DNA from: Micromonospora ferruginea
Lineage (GTDB): Bacteria; Actinomycetota; Actinomycetes; Mycobacteriales; Micromonosporaceae
Direction of reading: 5' to 3'
NCBI RefSeq assembly: GCF_013694245.2
Contig: NZ_CP059322.2
Location: forward strand, 1,050,001-1,114,000
DNA: 64,000 nucleotides
Part shown: piece after piece, positions 39,601-49,132 of the stretch
Numbering within the stretch: the stretch's first letter is position 1
Layout of the letters: every line of letters starts with the position of its first letter
The notes under the pieces: generated by a model
What the model was told of the DNA's origin: nothing
Database searches by the model: none
What the model saw: the letters and a program-made list of their open reading frames with translations, nothing else
Translations under genes and position numbers: made by a program

Positions 39601-41219
39601 CGGCCGCCGTGCTGATGGACCGGGCCGCCGCGGCCCGCCACGGCGGATCCGCGACGGTGGTGCTCGACGATGGCGGCGCATCCGAGCGGGAACCCGTGCC
39701 GGAACCGTGGCGCGGACCGGTCCTCGACACCGGTTCGGAGCCGGCCACCGCGCCGGGACGGACCGTGACCCCGAACGACCTCGCCTACCTCGCCTTCACC
39801 TCCGGTTCCACCGGCCGGCCCAAGGCGATCCCCCACGCGCACCGTGACCTGGCCCAGTTCGCGCAGTGGCAGAGCACGGCGTTCGACGTCGGGCCCGGCG
39901 CGCGGATGGGTCAGCTCGCGCCGATGCCGTTCGACGTGGCGTACTGCGAGATCTTCGGCGCGCTGTGCCACGGTGCCACCCTGTGCCTGCGACCGGCCGG
40001 TGGGCACGGTGATCCGGTCGCGCTCGCCGCGTGGCTGGCCCGTGACCGCGTCAGCGTGCTGCAGGTGATCCCGGCGTTGTTCCGCGAGATGCTCGCCGCC
40101 GCCGGCCCCCTGCCCGAGCTGCGTACGGTGCTGTTCGTCGGGGAGGCCCTGCACACCGAGCTCGTCCGGCGGGCCCGGCACCGCCTCGGCCCGGCGGTGC
40201 GGCTGGTCAACGTCTACGGCCCGACGGAGGTCGTCGCCGCGACCTACCAGGTCGTGACCGACCTGCCCGACACGGCGGTGGTGCCGATCGGCCACCCGAT
40301 CGACGGACGTCAGGTCGTGGTGCTCGACCCCGCCGGGGAGCTGTGCCCGCCCGGCGCCACCGGCGAGGTCTGCGTGCACAGCTCCTACCTGGCACCCGGG
40401 TACCGCGGCGACGAGGCACAAACCGCGCAGCGGTTCGTGACCGGCGTGCTGCCGGAGGTGCCCGGCGTGCTGTACCGCACCGGTGACCTGGCCCGGCTAC
40501 GCCCGGGCGACCTCGCGCTCGAATTCGCCGGACGTCTCGACAACCAGGTGAAGATCTCCGGCATCCGGCTGGAGTTGGAGGAGGTCGAGGCAGCCGTCGC
40601 CCGGCACCCGGACGTGCGCCAGTGCGTGGCGGCCGTGCGCGGAGGATCCGGTCCCTACGACCCTGGACGGCTCGTCGCCTACGTCGTCACCGACGACGGC
40701 GCCGCACCGGCCGACCTGCGCGACGTCCTTCGCGACAGTGTGCCCACCCACATGGTGCCGGCCGACGTGGTCGCCCTGCCGGCCCTGCCCCGCACCGCCA
40801 ACGGAAAGATCGACCGGGCCGCGCTGCCCGATCCGCCCACGCGACCGGACACCGGCGCCGCCCACGTGGCGCCGCGGACCTTCCTGGAGCGGCAGCTCGC
40901 CGGCCTCGTCGCCCAGGTGCTCGGCGTCGAGCGCGTCGGGGTCCACGACGACTTCTTCGCGCTGGGCGGTAACTCGTTGCAGGCGGCCCGCCTGGTCAAC
41001 CGGGCCCGCGAGGCGCTCGGGCTGGAACTCTCCCTGCAATCGCTGCTCACCGAACCCACCGTGGCGGCTGCCGCGGCGGCCGCCGACCGGACGGGCGGCT
41101 ACGAGGCCGAGGTGGCGCGGCTCGAGCGCGAGCTGCGCGAGCTGCCGCCGGAGCAACTGCGTGCCCTGCTCGCCCGCCATCAGGCGGGCGGAGTACCTGC
41201 CGAGCCACGGGAGCCGTAA
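36684..41219 (+). CDS. NRPS: C-C*-A-PCP with TTA codon
   Basis: This 1511-residue protein starts at GTG 36684, 7 bases after AGGAGG. Domains: condensation (1-430, HHAVFDGW near 139); a second condensation-like domain (about 440-850) whose motif reads AHRAVVDDDG and is probably non-catalytic or has another job; adenylation (about 880-1390, TSGSTGRPKA near 1039, VYGPTE, YRTGDL); and carrier (GGNSLQA, Ser near 1430). The C-terminal tail is a charged helix (ERELRELPPEQLRALLARH). Extracted specificity residues are D-V-C-Q-L-V-V-A-A-K, unlike the common codes I know, so an unusual residue such as the DADH-derived or MIO-derived amino acid is conceivable. Codon 10 is TTA. It heads the operon with the MIO enzyme, NRPS, PKS and dehydrogenase. 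Confidence 0.92.
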   Translation: MRPELARRPLSDTVAASFAQERFWFVDQLRPDSALHNLAFGVDVDGPLDEGALAAALHEVVRRHELLRTRFAVVDGALCLGPVDPVGPRLVARDVPAARLDELTRAAADKPFDYRAGPLLRMLLLRRSPSRHRLVLVAHHAVFDGWSFGVFLAELAELYAAHRQDRPARLPGLALQYRDYAAWQREAFAAGAFDEDLAYWAGQLAGDPPPPPLPADFPRPSRPLLRGATHRFQLPASDVRALRTLAAEEQATEFMAYLVVLQALLWRRGGQTEPRVGSPTAGRSDERLDALIGPFINVVVLRGDLSGDPTLRQLLGRARAATTGALAHQHAPLQHVVERTAARRAPYHVALAVQNFRAPPLDLGEGLRISAFPVDVDAAQHDLSVFVTPSADGAQCMLQYDTAVLRPDTVVALATDFAELVRRLARDPDLPLARLARPEPSPGRFARDAPFPLATAQRRWHAAELARPGDPAAKIVRVVELRPARPAAQVRTAVERLARRHEMLRVGIAPDGRTQSLRPDGGPELRVASTAGDGDPIRGAVERARAAVPHLDRCGVEVTLVEPAGRSVLVIAAHRAVVDDDGVDRLCRDLAADDPATEPEDRWELAPGHLDWALWCRRRAARRDEAAEALWSHRHAAAAEPLVLAGRAPATAADTATRDVRVRLDAAATARLDAVCAAAAVSRRTGLLTVLGLLLARHTGRTETWIGVEVAPPGAPDPHIEVGTRAELLPVPVEAGDAGLPEVLTAVEAALAEARAHAGSEATPAAARIVFRHRPAVPADPATGGVGVDVTGAAEAELTVTARDAADGVDLVFAFRAQQFEPDAAEQLAGRFAALLDRLCATPDRPVRRAAVVVGAERAALLRAGDRLAATGPDATLHGRFATHAAADPERIALLHGARAVRYGELDRWSNQIGHALVRLGVPSGGVVAVVAENGPLAVAALLGVLKAGAAFACLDPAQPPARLDAVLRRTAPAAVLMDRAAAARHGGSATVVLDDGGASEREPVPEPWRGPVLDTGSEPATAPGRTVTPNDLAYLAFTSGSTGRPKAIPHAHRDLAQFAQWQSTAFDVGPGARMGQLAPMPFDVAYCEIFGALCHGATLCLRPAGGHGDPVALAAWLARDRVSVLQVIPALFREMLAAAGPLPELRTVLFVGEALHTELVRRARHRLGPAVRLVNVYGPTEVVAATYQVVTDLPDTAVVPIGHPIDGRQVVVLDPAGELCPPGATGEVCVHSSYLAPGYRGDEAQTAQRFVTGVLPEVPGVLYRTGDLARLRPGDLALEFAGRLDNQVKISGIRLELEEVEAAVARHPDVRQCVAAVRGGSGPYDPGRLVAYVVTDDGAAPADLRDVLRDSVPTHMVPADVVALPALPRTANGKIDRAALPDPPTRPDTGAAHVAPRTFLERQLAGLVAQVLGVERVGVHDDFFALGGNSLQAARLVNRAREALGLELSLQSLLTEPTVAAAAAAADRTGGYEAEVARLERELRELPPEQLRALLARHQAGGVPAEPREP
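36711..36713 (+). other. TTA leucine codon near NRPS start
   Basis: Codon 10 of the NRPS at 36684 is TTA (cca-tta-tcg). In GC-rich actinobacteria TTA is rare and is read by the bldA tRNA, whose level can gate antibiotic genes. Its place at the 5' end of the longest biosynthetic operon makes developmental control plausible. Confidence 0.7.
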
Positions 41220-41223
41220 CGAC

Positions 41224-42765
41224 ATGACACACGCCGACCCCATCGACACCGCGCGTGAGACGGTGGAGATCACCGCCGAGCGGTACACGCTGGAGGAGCT
41301 GTACCAGATCGCGACCAGGCGGCCCCGGCTCGCGCTGGCGCCCGACGTCGCCAAGAAGATCGGTGAGGGCGCGCGATACATCGCCCAGATCTCCGGTCAG
41401 GACCGGCACATCTACGGCGTCAACACCGGCTTCGGCTCGCTGTGCACGACCCGGATCTCACCCGAGCACATGTCGGACCTGCAACACAAGCATCTCGTGT
41501 CGCACGCCTGTGGCGTCGGCGACGTCGTGCCCGAGCGCGTCTCGCGGTTGATGATGCTCGTGAAGTTGCTGACCTTCCGCGCGGGCTACTGCGGAATCTC
41601 CCTCGACGTCGTCGGCCGGATGCTCGACATGTGGAACGCCGACGTCATCCCCGCCGTGCCGAAGAAGGGGTCCGTCGGCGCCAGCGGCGATCTCGCGCCG
41701 CTGGCTCACCTGGCGCTGCCGATCATCGGCTTGGGCCGGGTGCACGTCGGTGGCGCGGTCATGGACGCCCACGAGGTCCTCGCCGAGCGGGGCTGGCAGC
41801 CGCTGCGGCTGCGGCCGAAGGAGGGTCTCGCGCTCACCAACGGCGTGCAGTACATCAACGCCCTCGCCGCCGACTCGATCGTGCGCTGCGGGGAGCTCAT
41901 CCGCGCCGCCGACCTCATCGCGTCGCTGAGCATCCAGGCGTTCAGCTGTGCCGACACCTTCTACCAGCAGATCCTGCACGACACCTGCCTGCACCCCGAG
42001 CGCGGCGTCGTCGCGGCCAACCTGCGTGCGCTGCTGGACGGCAGCAACCACCCGACCCTGCCGGGCGCCAACGTCGCCCGGGAGGACCCGTACTCGTTCC
42101 GCTGCGTGCCGCAGGTGCACGCCGCGGTCCGGCAGACGTACGGACATGCCCGCACCGTCATCGAGCAGGAGTGCAACAGCGTCTCGGACAACCCGCTGTT
42201 CTTCCCGGAGCACGACCGGGTGATCCTGGGGGGCAACCTGCACGGCCAGTCGACCGCGTTCGCGCTGGACTTCCTGGCCATCGCGATGAGCGAGCTGGCC
42301 AACATCGCGGAACGACGCACCTACCAGTTGCTGTCTGGCCAGCACGGCCTGCCCGACTACCTCGTGCCGCGGCCGGGCCTCGACTCCGGGCTGATGATTC
42401 CGCAGTACACCTCAGCGGCGCTGGTGAACGAGAACAAGGTGCTCGCCACCCCGGCGAGCATCGACACCATCCCTACCTGCCAGTTGCAGGAGGACCACGT
42501 CAGCATGGGCTCGACCAGCGCCTACAAGCTCGACCAGATCATCGGCAACTGTGAGTACGTGCTGGCGATCGAGCTGCTCACCGCGGCGCAGGCGGTGGAC
42601 CTCAACGAGGGGCTGCGGCTGTCGGAGCGCACCCGCGCGGTGTTCGACGACTTCCGTACCGTCGTGCCGTTCCTCGCCGAGGACCGGCAGCAGTCGATCG
42701 ACATCGAGCTGGCGCGACAGTATGTGCGGCAGCACCGGTCGGCCTGGGCGCAGGTGCTCGCCTGA
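41224..42765 (+). CDS. MIO-family ammonia-lyase or aminomutase
   Basis: The 513-residue enzyme starts at ATG 41224, 5 bases after the NRPS stop. The MIO-forming Ala-Ser-Gly is at residues 153-155 in [14 protein letters not shown], and the catalytic Tyr is in YGVNTGFG. Histidine ammonia-lyase-like features are LVSHACG and QEDHVSM, where the Glu is typical for His enzymes and is different in Tyr/Phe enzymes. Other active-site positions differ from HutH: the residue before DPYS is Glu rather than Gln (REDPYSFR), and GNF is GNL (GGNLHGQ). It could deaminate an aromatic amino acid to an acrylate (a FAAL starter) or move the amine to give a beta-amino acid for an NRPS module. Position between two NRPS genes excludes a housekeeping role. 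The substrate is unresolved. Confidence 0.88.
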   Translation: MTHADPIDTARETVEITAERYTLEELYQIATRRPRLALAPDVAKKIGEGARYIAQISGQDRHIYGVNTGFGSLCTTRISPEHMSDLQHKHLVSHACGVGDVVPERVSRLMMLVKLLTFRAGYCGISLDVVGRMLDMWNADVIPAVPKKGSVGASGDLAPLAHLALPIIGLGRVHVGGAVMDAHEVLAERGWQPLRLRPKEGLALTNGVQYINALAADSIVRCGELIRAADLIASLSIQAFSCADTFYQQILHDTCLHPERGVVAANLRALLDGSNHPTLPGANVAREDPYSFRCVPQVHAAVRQTYGHARTVIEQECNSVSDNPLFFPEHDRVILGGNLHGQSTAFALDFLAIAMSELANIAERRTYQLLSGQHGLPDYLVPRPGLDSGLMIPQYTSAALVNENKVLATPASIDTIPTCQLQEDHVSMGSTSAYKLDQIIGNCEYVLAIELLTAAQAVDLNEGLRLSERTRAVFDDFRTVVPFLAEDRQQSIDIELARQYVRQHRSAWAQVLA

Positions 42766-45700
42766 TGACGGCGCCGGGCGGAGCCGCCGGGCCGGACGAC
42801 GCTGCGCTGCGCGCGCTCGCCGAGGCGCTGCTGCGCGAGCGGCTCGGCGGCGACACGTCGCCGGCGGCCCCGGTCGCCGACGGGCCGGCGCCGCTGTCGT
42901 ACCAGCAGGAGCGGCTGTGGCTGCTGGAGCAGATGCACCCGGGGACGGCCGCCTACAACGAGCTGTTCGCGGTGTCCCTGCGCGGCCCGCTCGACGCCGA
43001 CCGGCTCGACGCCGCCCTCGCGCAGGTGGTTCGCCGCCACGACGTGCTGCGCACGGCGATCCGGCTCGACGGCCCCCGCCCGGTGCAGGTGGTCGCCGCC
43101 GACGCCGCCGCGCCGCTGCGCGTCGAGTCGTGGGAGCACCTGCCGGCCGCCCGGCGGGAGGCCGCCGCGACCGAGCGCATCCGGGCGCTGGCCCGCCAGC
43201 CGTTCGACCTCGCCCGGGCGCCGCTGCTGCGGGCCCACCTCGCCCGCCTCGACGCCGGCGAGCACGTCCTCGCGCTGGTCCTGCATCACGTGGTCACCGA
43301 CGGCTGGTCGCTGCGCCTGCTGCTGGCCGAGCTCGTCGCGCACTACGATGCCGGCGGCCGCGCGCCGCTGCCACCGCTGTCCGCCCAATACGCCGACTAC
43401 GCCCGCCGGCAGCGCGTGGACGGGCCGGGCGAGCGGGAACGGCTCGCGTTCTGGGTGCGCTCGCTCGCGGGCGCGCCGACCGAGCTGGAACTGCCGACCG
43501 ACCGGCCGTTCCCCCCGGTCGCCGGTCATGACGGCGCCGAGCACGTGTTCGCCGTCGACCCGGCGGTGCTCGACGGCGTGCGTGCCCTCGCCGCGGCCCA
43601 GCGGGCCACACCGTTCATGGTGCTGCTCGCCGCGTTCGACGTGGTGCTGTCCCGGTGGAGCGGGCAGGACGACGTCGTCGTCGGCACGCCGGTGCTCAAC
43701 CGCCCCAGCAGCGCGACGGAAGGGCTCGTCGGGTTCTTCGTCAACACGGTGCCGCTGCGCGCCGACCTGTCCGGCCGGCCGACCTTCCGCACGCTCGTGG
43801 ACCAGGTCCGCGACGGCGTGATACCGGCCCTGGAGCACCAGGACGTGCCGTTCGAGCGCATCGTGCAGACGGTGCGGACCGCCCCCGACGCGCGCCGCGC
43901 CCCGCTGTTCCAGGTGATGTTCGCGCTGCACAACCTGCCGGACGAGCCACCCGCGCCACGCGGACTGTCGATCGCGCCGGTGGCGGGTCTGCACCACAGC
44001 GCCAAGTTCGACCTCACACTCGCGTTCGTCGAGACCGGCGGCGCGCTGCGCGGGCACCTGGAGTACCGCACCGACCTGTTCGACGCGCCGACCGTGGCGC
44101 GCCTCGCCGGGCACCTCACCACGCTGCTCGCCGACGCGGTCGCCGACCCGGACCGCCCGATCGGGGCGCTGCGGTTGATGGACCCCGGGGAGCGGGCGGC
44201 GGTCCTGCGCGACTGGCACCCGCCGACCCTGCCGCGCCCGAACGACGCGACGCTGCACGAGGCGTTCGCCGCGCAGGTGGCGCGCACCCCGGACGCGGTC
44301 GCGGTGGTCGACGGCGACGAGCGGCTCACCTACGCGGCGCTGGCCGCTCGGGTCGACCGGCTCGCCGCCCGGCTGCGCCACGCCGGCGTGTCCCGAGGCA
44401 CGCCGGTGGCGCTACGGCTCGGGCGCGGCACCGATCTGGTGGTGGCGGTCCTCGCCGTGCTGCGGGCCGGCGGCGCCTACGTGCCCACCGACCCGCAGGC
44501 CCCGCCGCAGCGGCTGCGGCACATCCTCGACGACACGGCCGCGCCGCTGCTGCTGACCCACCGCGGCCTCGCCGCGGACACACCGGCCCGGCCGGGCACC
44601 GAGGTGCTGCTCGTCGACGCCATCGAGGAGCCCGACCACGCGCCGCTGCCGCTGGAGCCCGGCGACGGCGACGACCTCGCGTACGTCATCTACACCTCCG
44701 GCTCCACCGGGATCCCGAAGGGGGTGCGGATCCCGCACCGGACCGTCGGCTGGCTCATGCGTGCCGCCCGGGAGCGCTTCGGCGTCGGCGCCGACGACGT
44801 GTGGACGATGTCGCACGCGTACACCTTCGACGTGTCGGTGTGGGAGCTGTTCGGCGCGCTGCTGCACGGCGGCCGGCTGGTGATCGTGCCGCACCCGGTG
44901 AGCCGCGACCCGGACGCGCTGTGGCGGCTGCTGGACCGCGAGGGCGTCACGGTGCTCAGCCAGACACCGACCGCCTTCCAGAGCCTCGTCTCCGCGCAGC
45001 CGCCGGACGCGGCGCTGACCCGGCTGCGGCTGGTGACCCTGGCCGGCGAACGGCTCGACTTCCGCCGCCTCGAACCCTGGTTCGCCCGCCGCCCCGACAC
45101 CCATCCGCGGGTGGTGAACCTGCTGGGCGCCACCGAGACCACCGTCCACTCGACCGAACGGCTCGTGCGCGCGTCGGAGACCGGCTCCCCGCGCAGCTAC
45201 GTCGGCGGCCCGCTGCCCGGTGTGCGGCTTCTCGTCGTCGACGACGAGCTGCGGCCGGTGCCGCTCGGCGTGCCCGGCGAACTGCTCGTCGGGGGTGAGT
45301 GCGTGGGACTGGGCTACCTGCGCCGCGACGAGCTGACTGCCGAGCGGTTCGTCGCCGACCCGCTGGGCTCGCCGATGCGCTGCTACCGCACGGGGGACCT
45401 GGTGCGCCGGGGCGCGGACGGCGACCTGGAGTATCTCGGCCGCGCCGACGACCAGGTGAAGATCCGCGGGTTCCGGGTCGAGCTCGGCGAGGTCGAGGCG
45501 GCCTTGCGCGAGCATCCGGCCGTCGCCGAGGCGGTCGTCGCGCTCGCCGGGACCGCCGCCGACCAGCGGCTCGTCGCCTACGTCGTCGCGGCCGGCGACG
45601 GCGGGCCCCCCGCGCCCGGCGAGCTGCGTGACTTCCTACGGGGCCGGCTGCCGGAGTACATGCTGCCCGCCGCGGTCGCCGCCATCCCCGAGCTGCCCCG

Positions 45701-46121
45701 CACCACCAGCGGCAAGCTCAACCGTCGGGCGCTGCCCGCTCCGCCGGCTGCCGACGAGGCCCGGACGGCCGACTACACCGCGCCGCGCACCGGCACCGAA
45801 CGCACACTCGCCGCCGTCTTCGCCGAGCTGCTCGGCGCCTCACGCATCGGCATCGACGACAACTTCTTCGAGCTCGGCGGGCACTCCGTGCTCGCCGTCC
45901 AGGCCCATCGGCGCATCCGCGACGCGTCGATCCCCGTCGAGGTCATCGACCTGTTCCAGTACCCCACCGTGCGCACCCTCGCGCGGCGGGCGGGCGGCGG
46001 GCAGCAGGACGACGCCGACCTGCGCCGGGCCCGCGGTCGCGGCGCGCGGCGGCGCGCGGCGCTCACCCGGCACGCCCCTGACACGGGAAGTGAGGAGACA
46101 CGTGACGACATCCGGCGATGA
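42765..46121 (+). CDS. NRPS: C-A-PCP
   Basis: This 1118-residue single module overlaps the MIO stop by one base (TGATG). Domains: condensation (about 40-460, HHVVTDGW near 174); adenylation (about 480-990, [10 protein letters not shown] near 644, [14 protein letters not shown]); and carrier (GGHSVLA, Ser near 1040). The last roughly 45 residues are basic and charged ([17 protein letters not shown]) and may serve as a docking segment to the PKS, whose GTG lies 20 bases before this gene's stop. Extracted specificity residues are D-V-W-S-T-A-L-V-H-K, with no certain substrate. It probably hands its peptide to the KS of the next protein. Confidence 0.92.
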   Translation: MTAPGGAAGPDDAALRALAEALLRERLGGDTSPAAPVADGPAPLSYQQERLWLLEQMHPGTAAYNELFAVSLRGPLDADRLDAALAQVVRRHDVLRTAIRLDGPRPVQVVAADAAAPLRVESWEHLPAARREAAATERIRALARQPFDLARAPLLRAHLARLDAGEHVLALVLHHVVTDGWSLRLLLAELVAHYDAGGRAPLPPLSAQYADYARRQRVDGPGERERLAFWVRSLAGAPTELELPTDRPFPPVAGHDGAEHVFAVDPAVLDGVRALAAAQRATPFMVLLAAFDVVLSRWSGQDDVVVGTPVLNRPSSATEGLVGFFVNTVPLRADLSGRPTFRTLVDQVRDGVIPALEHQDVPFERIVQTVRTAPDARRAPLFQVMFALHNLPDEPPAPRGLSIAPVAGLHHSAKFDLTLAFVETGGALRGHLEYRTDLFDAPTVARLAGHLTTLLADAVADPDRPIGALRLMDPGERAAVLRDWHPPTLPRPNDATLHEAFAAQVARTPDAVAVVDGDERLTYAALAARVDRLAARLRHAGVSRGTPVALRLGRGTDLVVAVLAVLRAGGAYVPTDPQAPPQRLRHILDDTAAPLLLTHRGLAADTPARPGTEVLLVDAIEEPDHAPLPLEPGDGDDLAYVIYTSGSTGIPKGVRIPHRTVGWLMRAARERFGVGADDVWTMSHAYTFDVSVWELFGALLHGGRLVIVPHPVSRDPDALWRLLDREGVTVLSQTPTAFQSLVSAQPPDAALTRLRLVTLAGERLDFRRLEPWFARRPDTHPRVVNLLGATETTVHSTERLVRASETGSPRSYVGGPLPGVRLLVVDDELRPVPLGVPGELLVGGECVGLGYLRRDELTAERFVADPLGSPMRCYRTGDLVRRGADGDLEYLGRADDQVKIRGFRVELGEVEAALREHPAVAEAVVALAGTAADQRLVAYVVAAGDGGPPAPGELRDFLRGRLPEYMLPAAVAAIPELPRTTSGKLNRRALPAPPAADEARTADYTAPRTGTERTLAAVFAELLGASRIGIDDNFFELGGHSVLAVQAHRRIRDASIPVEVIDLFQYPTVRTLARRAGGGQQDDADLRRARGRGARRRAALTRHAPDTGSEETRDDIRR

Positions 46122-49100
46122 GCAGGACACCGCGGTCGCGGTGATCGGCATGGCCGGCCGGTTCCCCGGCGCCAGGTCGGTCGACGAGCTGTGGCGCAAC
46201 CTGTGCGAGGGTCGGGAGGCGGTGACGTTCTTCTCCGCGGCGCAACTGCGGGCCGCGGGCGTCGCCGATGCCGAGCTGCGTGACCCGGCGTACGTCCCGG
46301 CCCGAGCCGTGGTCGACGACGTGGAGCTGTTCGACGCCGCCTTCTTCGGCTTCGGTGTCCGCGACGCGGAGATCCTCGACCCGCAGCACCGCGTCTTCCT
46401 GGAATGCGCGTGGGAGGCCGTTGAGCACGCCGGGTACGACACCAGCCGCTACGAGGGCCACGTCGGCGTCTACGCCGGGTCGGCGATCAGCACGTACCTG
46501 CTGGCCCTGCTCGCGGACCCGGCGCTGGTCGCCTCCGTCGGCGGCTACCGCATCCTGCTGGCCAACGACAAGGACCACCTCACCACCCGGGTCGCGCACC
46601 AGCTCGACCTGCGCGGACCCGCGGTCACGGTGCAGACGGCCTGCTCCACGTCCCTGGTCGCCGTGCACGTCGCCACCCAGGCGCTGCTGGCGCGCGAATG
46701 CGACATGGCGCTGGCCGGCGGCGTGGCGGTGAGCCTGCCGCAGGTGAGCGGCTACCGGTACGAGCCGCAGGGCATCATGTCGCCGGACGGGCACTGCCGG
46801 GCCTTCGACGCGGAGGCCCGTGGCACCGTCGCCGGCAACGGCGCGGGCGTGGTGATGCTCAAGCGGCTCGCCGACGCGCTCGCCGACGGGGACACGGTGC
46901 ACGCGGTGATCCTCGGCTCCGCGGTGAACAACGACGGCGCCGGCAAGTCCGGCTACACCGCGCCCAGCGCTCGGGGCCAGGCCGACGTGATCGCCGAGGC
47001 GCTCGACGCGGCGGGGGTGGCGCCCGGCTCCGTCGGCTACGTGGAGGCGCACGGCACGGGTACGGGTCTCGGCGACCCCATCGAGGTCGCCGCGCTCGCC
47101 GAGGCGATGGACCGAGACGGGGCCGCCGCGGAGTGCCTGCTCGGTTCGGTGAAGACCAACATCGGCCACCTCGACGCGGCGGCCGGGGTCGCCGGGCTCA
47201 TCAAGACCGTGCTCGCGCTGCGGGAGGGCGTCGTGCCCGGCACGCTGCACTTCGAGCGGCCCAATCCGCGGGCCCGGCTGGCCGAGTCGGGTTTCACCGT
47301 GCACCCGCGCACGCGCACCTGGCCCGACCGCGCCGGTCCCCGCCGCGCCGGGGTCAGCTCGTTCGGCATGGGCGGCACCAACGCGCACGTGGTGCTCCAG
47401 GAGCCGCCGTCGGCCCCGCCGCCCGGCCCCGACTCGCCGGACCGGCAGGTGTTCCTGGTGTCGGCGGCGTCGCCCGCCGCGCTCGCCGAAGCCTCGCGGC
47501 GTCTCGCCGAGCACCTGGCCTCCGCGCCCGAGCAGCCGCTCGCCGACGTCGCCTACACGTTGCAGGTCGGCCGTCGGGCCTTGCGGTACCGCCGAGCGGT
47601 GGTGGGGGAGTCCGCCGCGGTCGTACGCGCCGCGCTCGCCGAGCCGGACGCCGGGGTCCAGCCGGTGCCCGACACCGACCGCGGCGTGGTGTTCATGTTC
47701 CCCGGCCAGGGAGCGCAGCGCGCCGGCATGGCCGCCGGCCTGTATGCGCGGGAGCCGCTCGTGCGCCAGGTCGTCGACGAGTGCGCCGGCCGGCTGCGGA
47801 AACCGCTGGGTGTCGACCTGCGCGACACGCTGCTGCGAGGTGCCGGGGACCTGCGGGACACGGCCCTGGCCCAGCCGGCGCTGTTCGTCGTCGAGTACGC
47901 GCTGGCCCGGCTGTGGATGTCGTGGGGCGTCCGGCCCGAGGCGATGATCGGGCACAGCATCGGCGAGTACGTCGCCGCCTGCCTGGCCGGCGTCTTCGAC
48001 CTCGAGGACGCCCTCGAACTCGTCGCGGCCCGAGGGCGGCTCGTGTCCGAACTGCCGCGCGGCGCGATGCTCGGCGTGCCGCTTCCGGTCGCGGAACTCG
48101 ACGAGCTGGTCGAGGACGGCGACGGGCTGGCGGTCGCCGCGGTGAACGGCCCGCGCGTCGGCGTGCTGTCCGGACCGGTGGAGGCCGTGGCTGCCCGCGC
48201 GGCCACGCTCGCCGCTCGCGGGGTACCGACGAGACTGCTGCACACCTCGCACGCGTTCCACTCGCCGGTGCTCGACCCGGTGCTCGACGCGTTCACCGCG
48301 ATCGTGGCGGCGGTGCCGCGACGGGCACCGAAGCTGCCGTACGTGTCCAACGTGACCGGCGGCTGGATCGGCGAGGACGAGGCGACGGACCCGGCGTACT
48401 GGGCCCGGCAGCTGCGCGGCACCGTCCGCTTCGCCGACGGCGTGCGTACGCTGCTGGCGGACGGGCCGCGGGTGCTGCTGGAGGTGGGGCCGGGCGACGG
48501 GCTGGGCGTCCTCGCCGCCGGCCACGACGGTGAGCACCGGCCGGTGGTGGTGGCCACGCTGCCGCCGGCGGACGCGGCCACCATCGGGGGCGCCGCAGTG
48601 CCCGACACGCTCGCCAGGCTCTGGAGCGCGGGGGTGCCGGTCGACTGGGCGGCGTACCACGCGGCGACGCGACGCCGGCGGGTGCCGCTGCCGACATACC
48701 CGTTCCAGCGACGCCGCTACTGGGTCGAGCATCGTCCGGGCGCGACGGGGCCGCCCACGGTGTACCCGGGCGAACCCGGCGCCGTGCCCCCCGCGACCGC
48801 GTCGCCTCCGGCGGTGGACGGGCGGGTGTCGACACCGCCGGGCACCGACCTGGAGCGGGCGCTCGTCGAGCTGTGGACGGAGCTGCTGGGGGCCCAGCCG
48901 ATCGGGATCCACGACTCGTTCCTCGACCTGGGCGGGCACTCGCTGCTCGCCACGCAGCTCACCGCCCGGCTGGAGGACCGCTTCGGGATCGCCGTCACCG
49001 TCGAGCAGATGTTCGCCCTGCGGACCGTGGCCCGGCTCGCCGAGCACATCGAGGAGCAACTCGTCGCCCGGCTGGAGGAGTTGTCCGACGACGAGGTCGC

Positions 49101-49128
49101 CCGGCTGACCGCGGACGAGGGACGGTGA
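46102..49128 (+). CDS. Type I PKS module: KS-AT-ACP
   Basis: The start is GTG 46102 behind GAGGAG, inside the end of the preceding NRPS gene. The 1008-residue module has a ketosynthase with Cys in ACSTSL (about 180), His in EAHGTG (about 315) and KTNIGH (about 351). The acyltransferase has Ser in GHSIGE (about 616) and HAFHS (about 717), the pattern of malonyl-CoA-specific domains. The carrier has GGHSLLAT (about 944), more PCP-like than ACP-like. There is no KR, DH, ER, MT or TE. It should add two carbons to an NRPS-bound chain and leave a beta-keto group unless another enzyme reduces or aminates it. The C-terminal [17 protein letters not shown] is a common docking or tail motif. Confidence 0.93.
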   Translation: MTTSGDEQDTAVAVIGMAGRFPGARSVDELWRNLCEGREAVTFFSAAQLRAAGVADAELRDPAYVPARAVVDDVELFDAAFFGFGVRDAEILDPQHRVFLECAWEAVEHAGYDTSRYEGHVGVYAGSAISTYLLALLADPALVASVGGYRILLANDKDHLTTRVAHQLDLRGPAVTVQTACSTSLVAVHVATQALLARECDMALAGGVAVSLPQVSGYRYEPQGIMSPDGHCRAFDAEARGTVAGNGAGVVMLKRLADALADGDTVHAVILGSAVNNDGAGKSGYTAPSARGQADVIAEALDAAGVAPGSVGYVEAHGTGTGLGDPIEVAALAEAMDRDGAAAECLLGSVKTNIGHLDAAAGVAGLIKTVLALREGVVPGTLHFERPNPRARLAESGFTVHPRTRTWPDRAGPRRAGVSSFGMGGTNAHVVLQEPPSAPPPGPDSPDRQVFLVSAASPAALAEASRRLAEHLASAPEQPLADVAYTLQVGRRALRYRRAVVGESAAVVRAALAEPDAGVQPVPDTDRGVVFMFPGQGAQRAGMAAGLYAREPLVRQVVDECAGRLRKPLGVDLRDTLLRGAGDLRDTALAQPALFVVEYALARLWMSWGVRPEAMIGHSIGEYVAACLAGVFDLEDALELVAARGRLVSELPRGAMLGVPLPVAELDELVEDGDGLAVAAVNGPRVGVLSGPVEAVAARAATLAARGVPTRLLHTSHAFHSPVLDPVLDAFTAIVAAVPRRAPKLPYVSNVTGGWIGEDEATDPAYWARQLRGTVRFADGVRTLLADGPRVLLEVGPGDGLGVLAAGHDGEHRPVVVATLPPADAATIGGAAVPDTLARLWSAGVPVDWAAYHAATRRRRVPLPTYPFQRRRYWVEHRPGATGPPTVYPGEPGAVPPATASPPAVDGRVSTPPGTDLERALVELWTELLGAQPIGIHDSFLDLGGHSLLATQLTARLEDRFGIAVTVEQMFALRTVARLAEHIEEQLVARLEELSDDEVARLTADEGR

Positions 49129-49132
49129 CGCC

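Noticed and set aside
41224..42765. Housekeeping histidine ammonia-lyase (hutH)
   Set aside because: It lies 5 bases after one NRPS stop and overlaps the start of another, without other hut genes, and has altered active-site residues.
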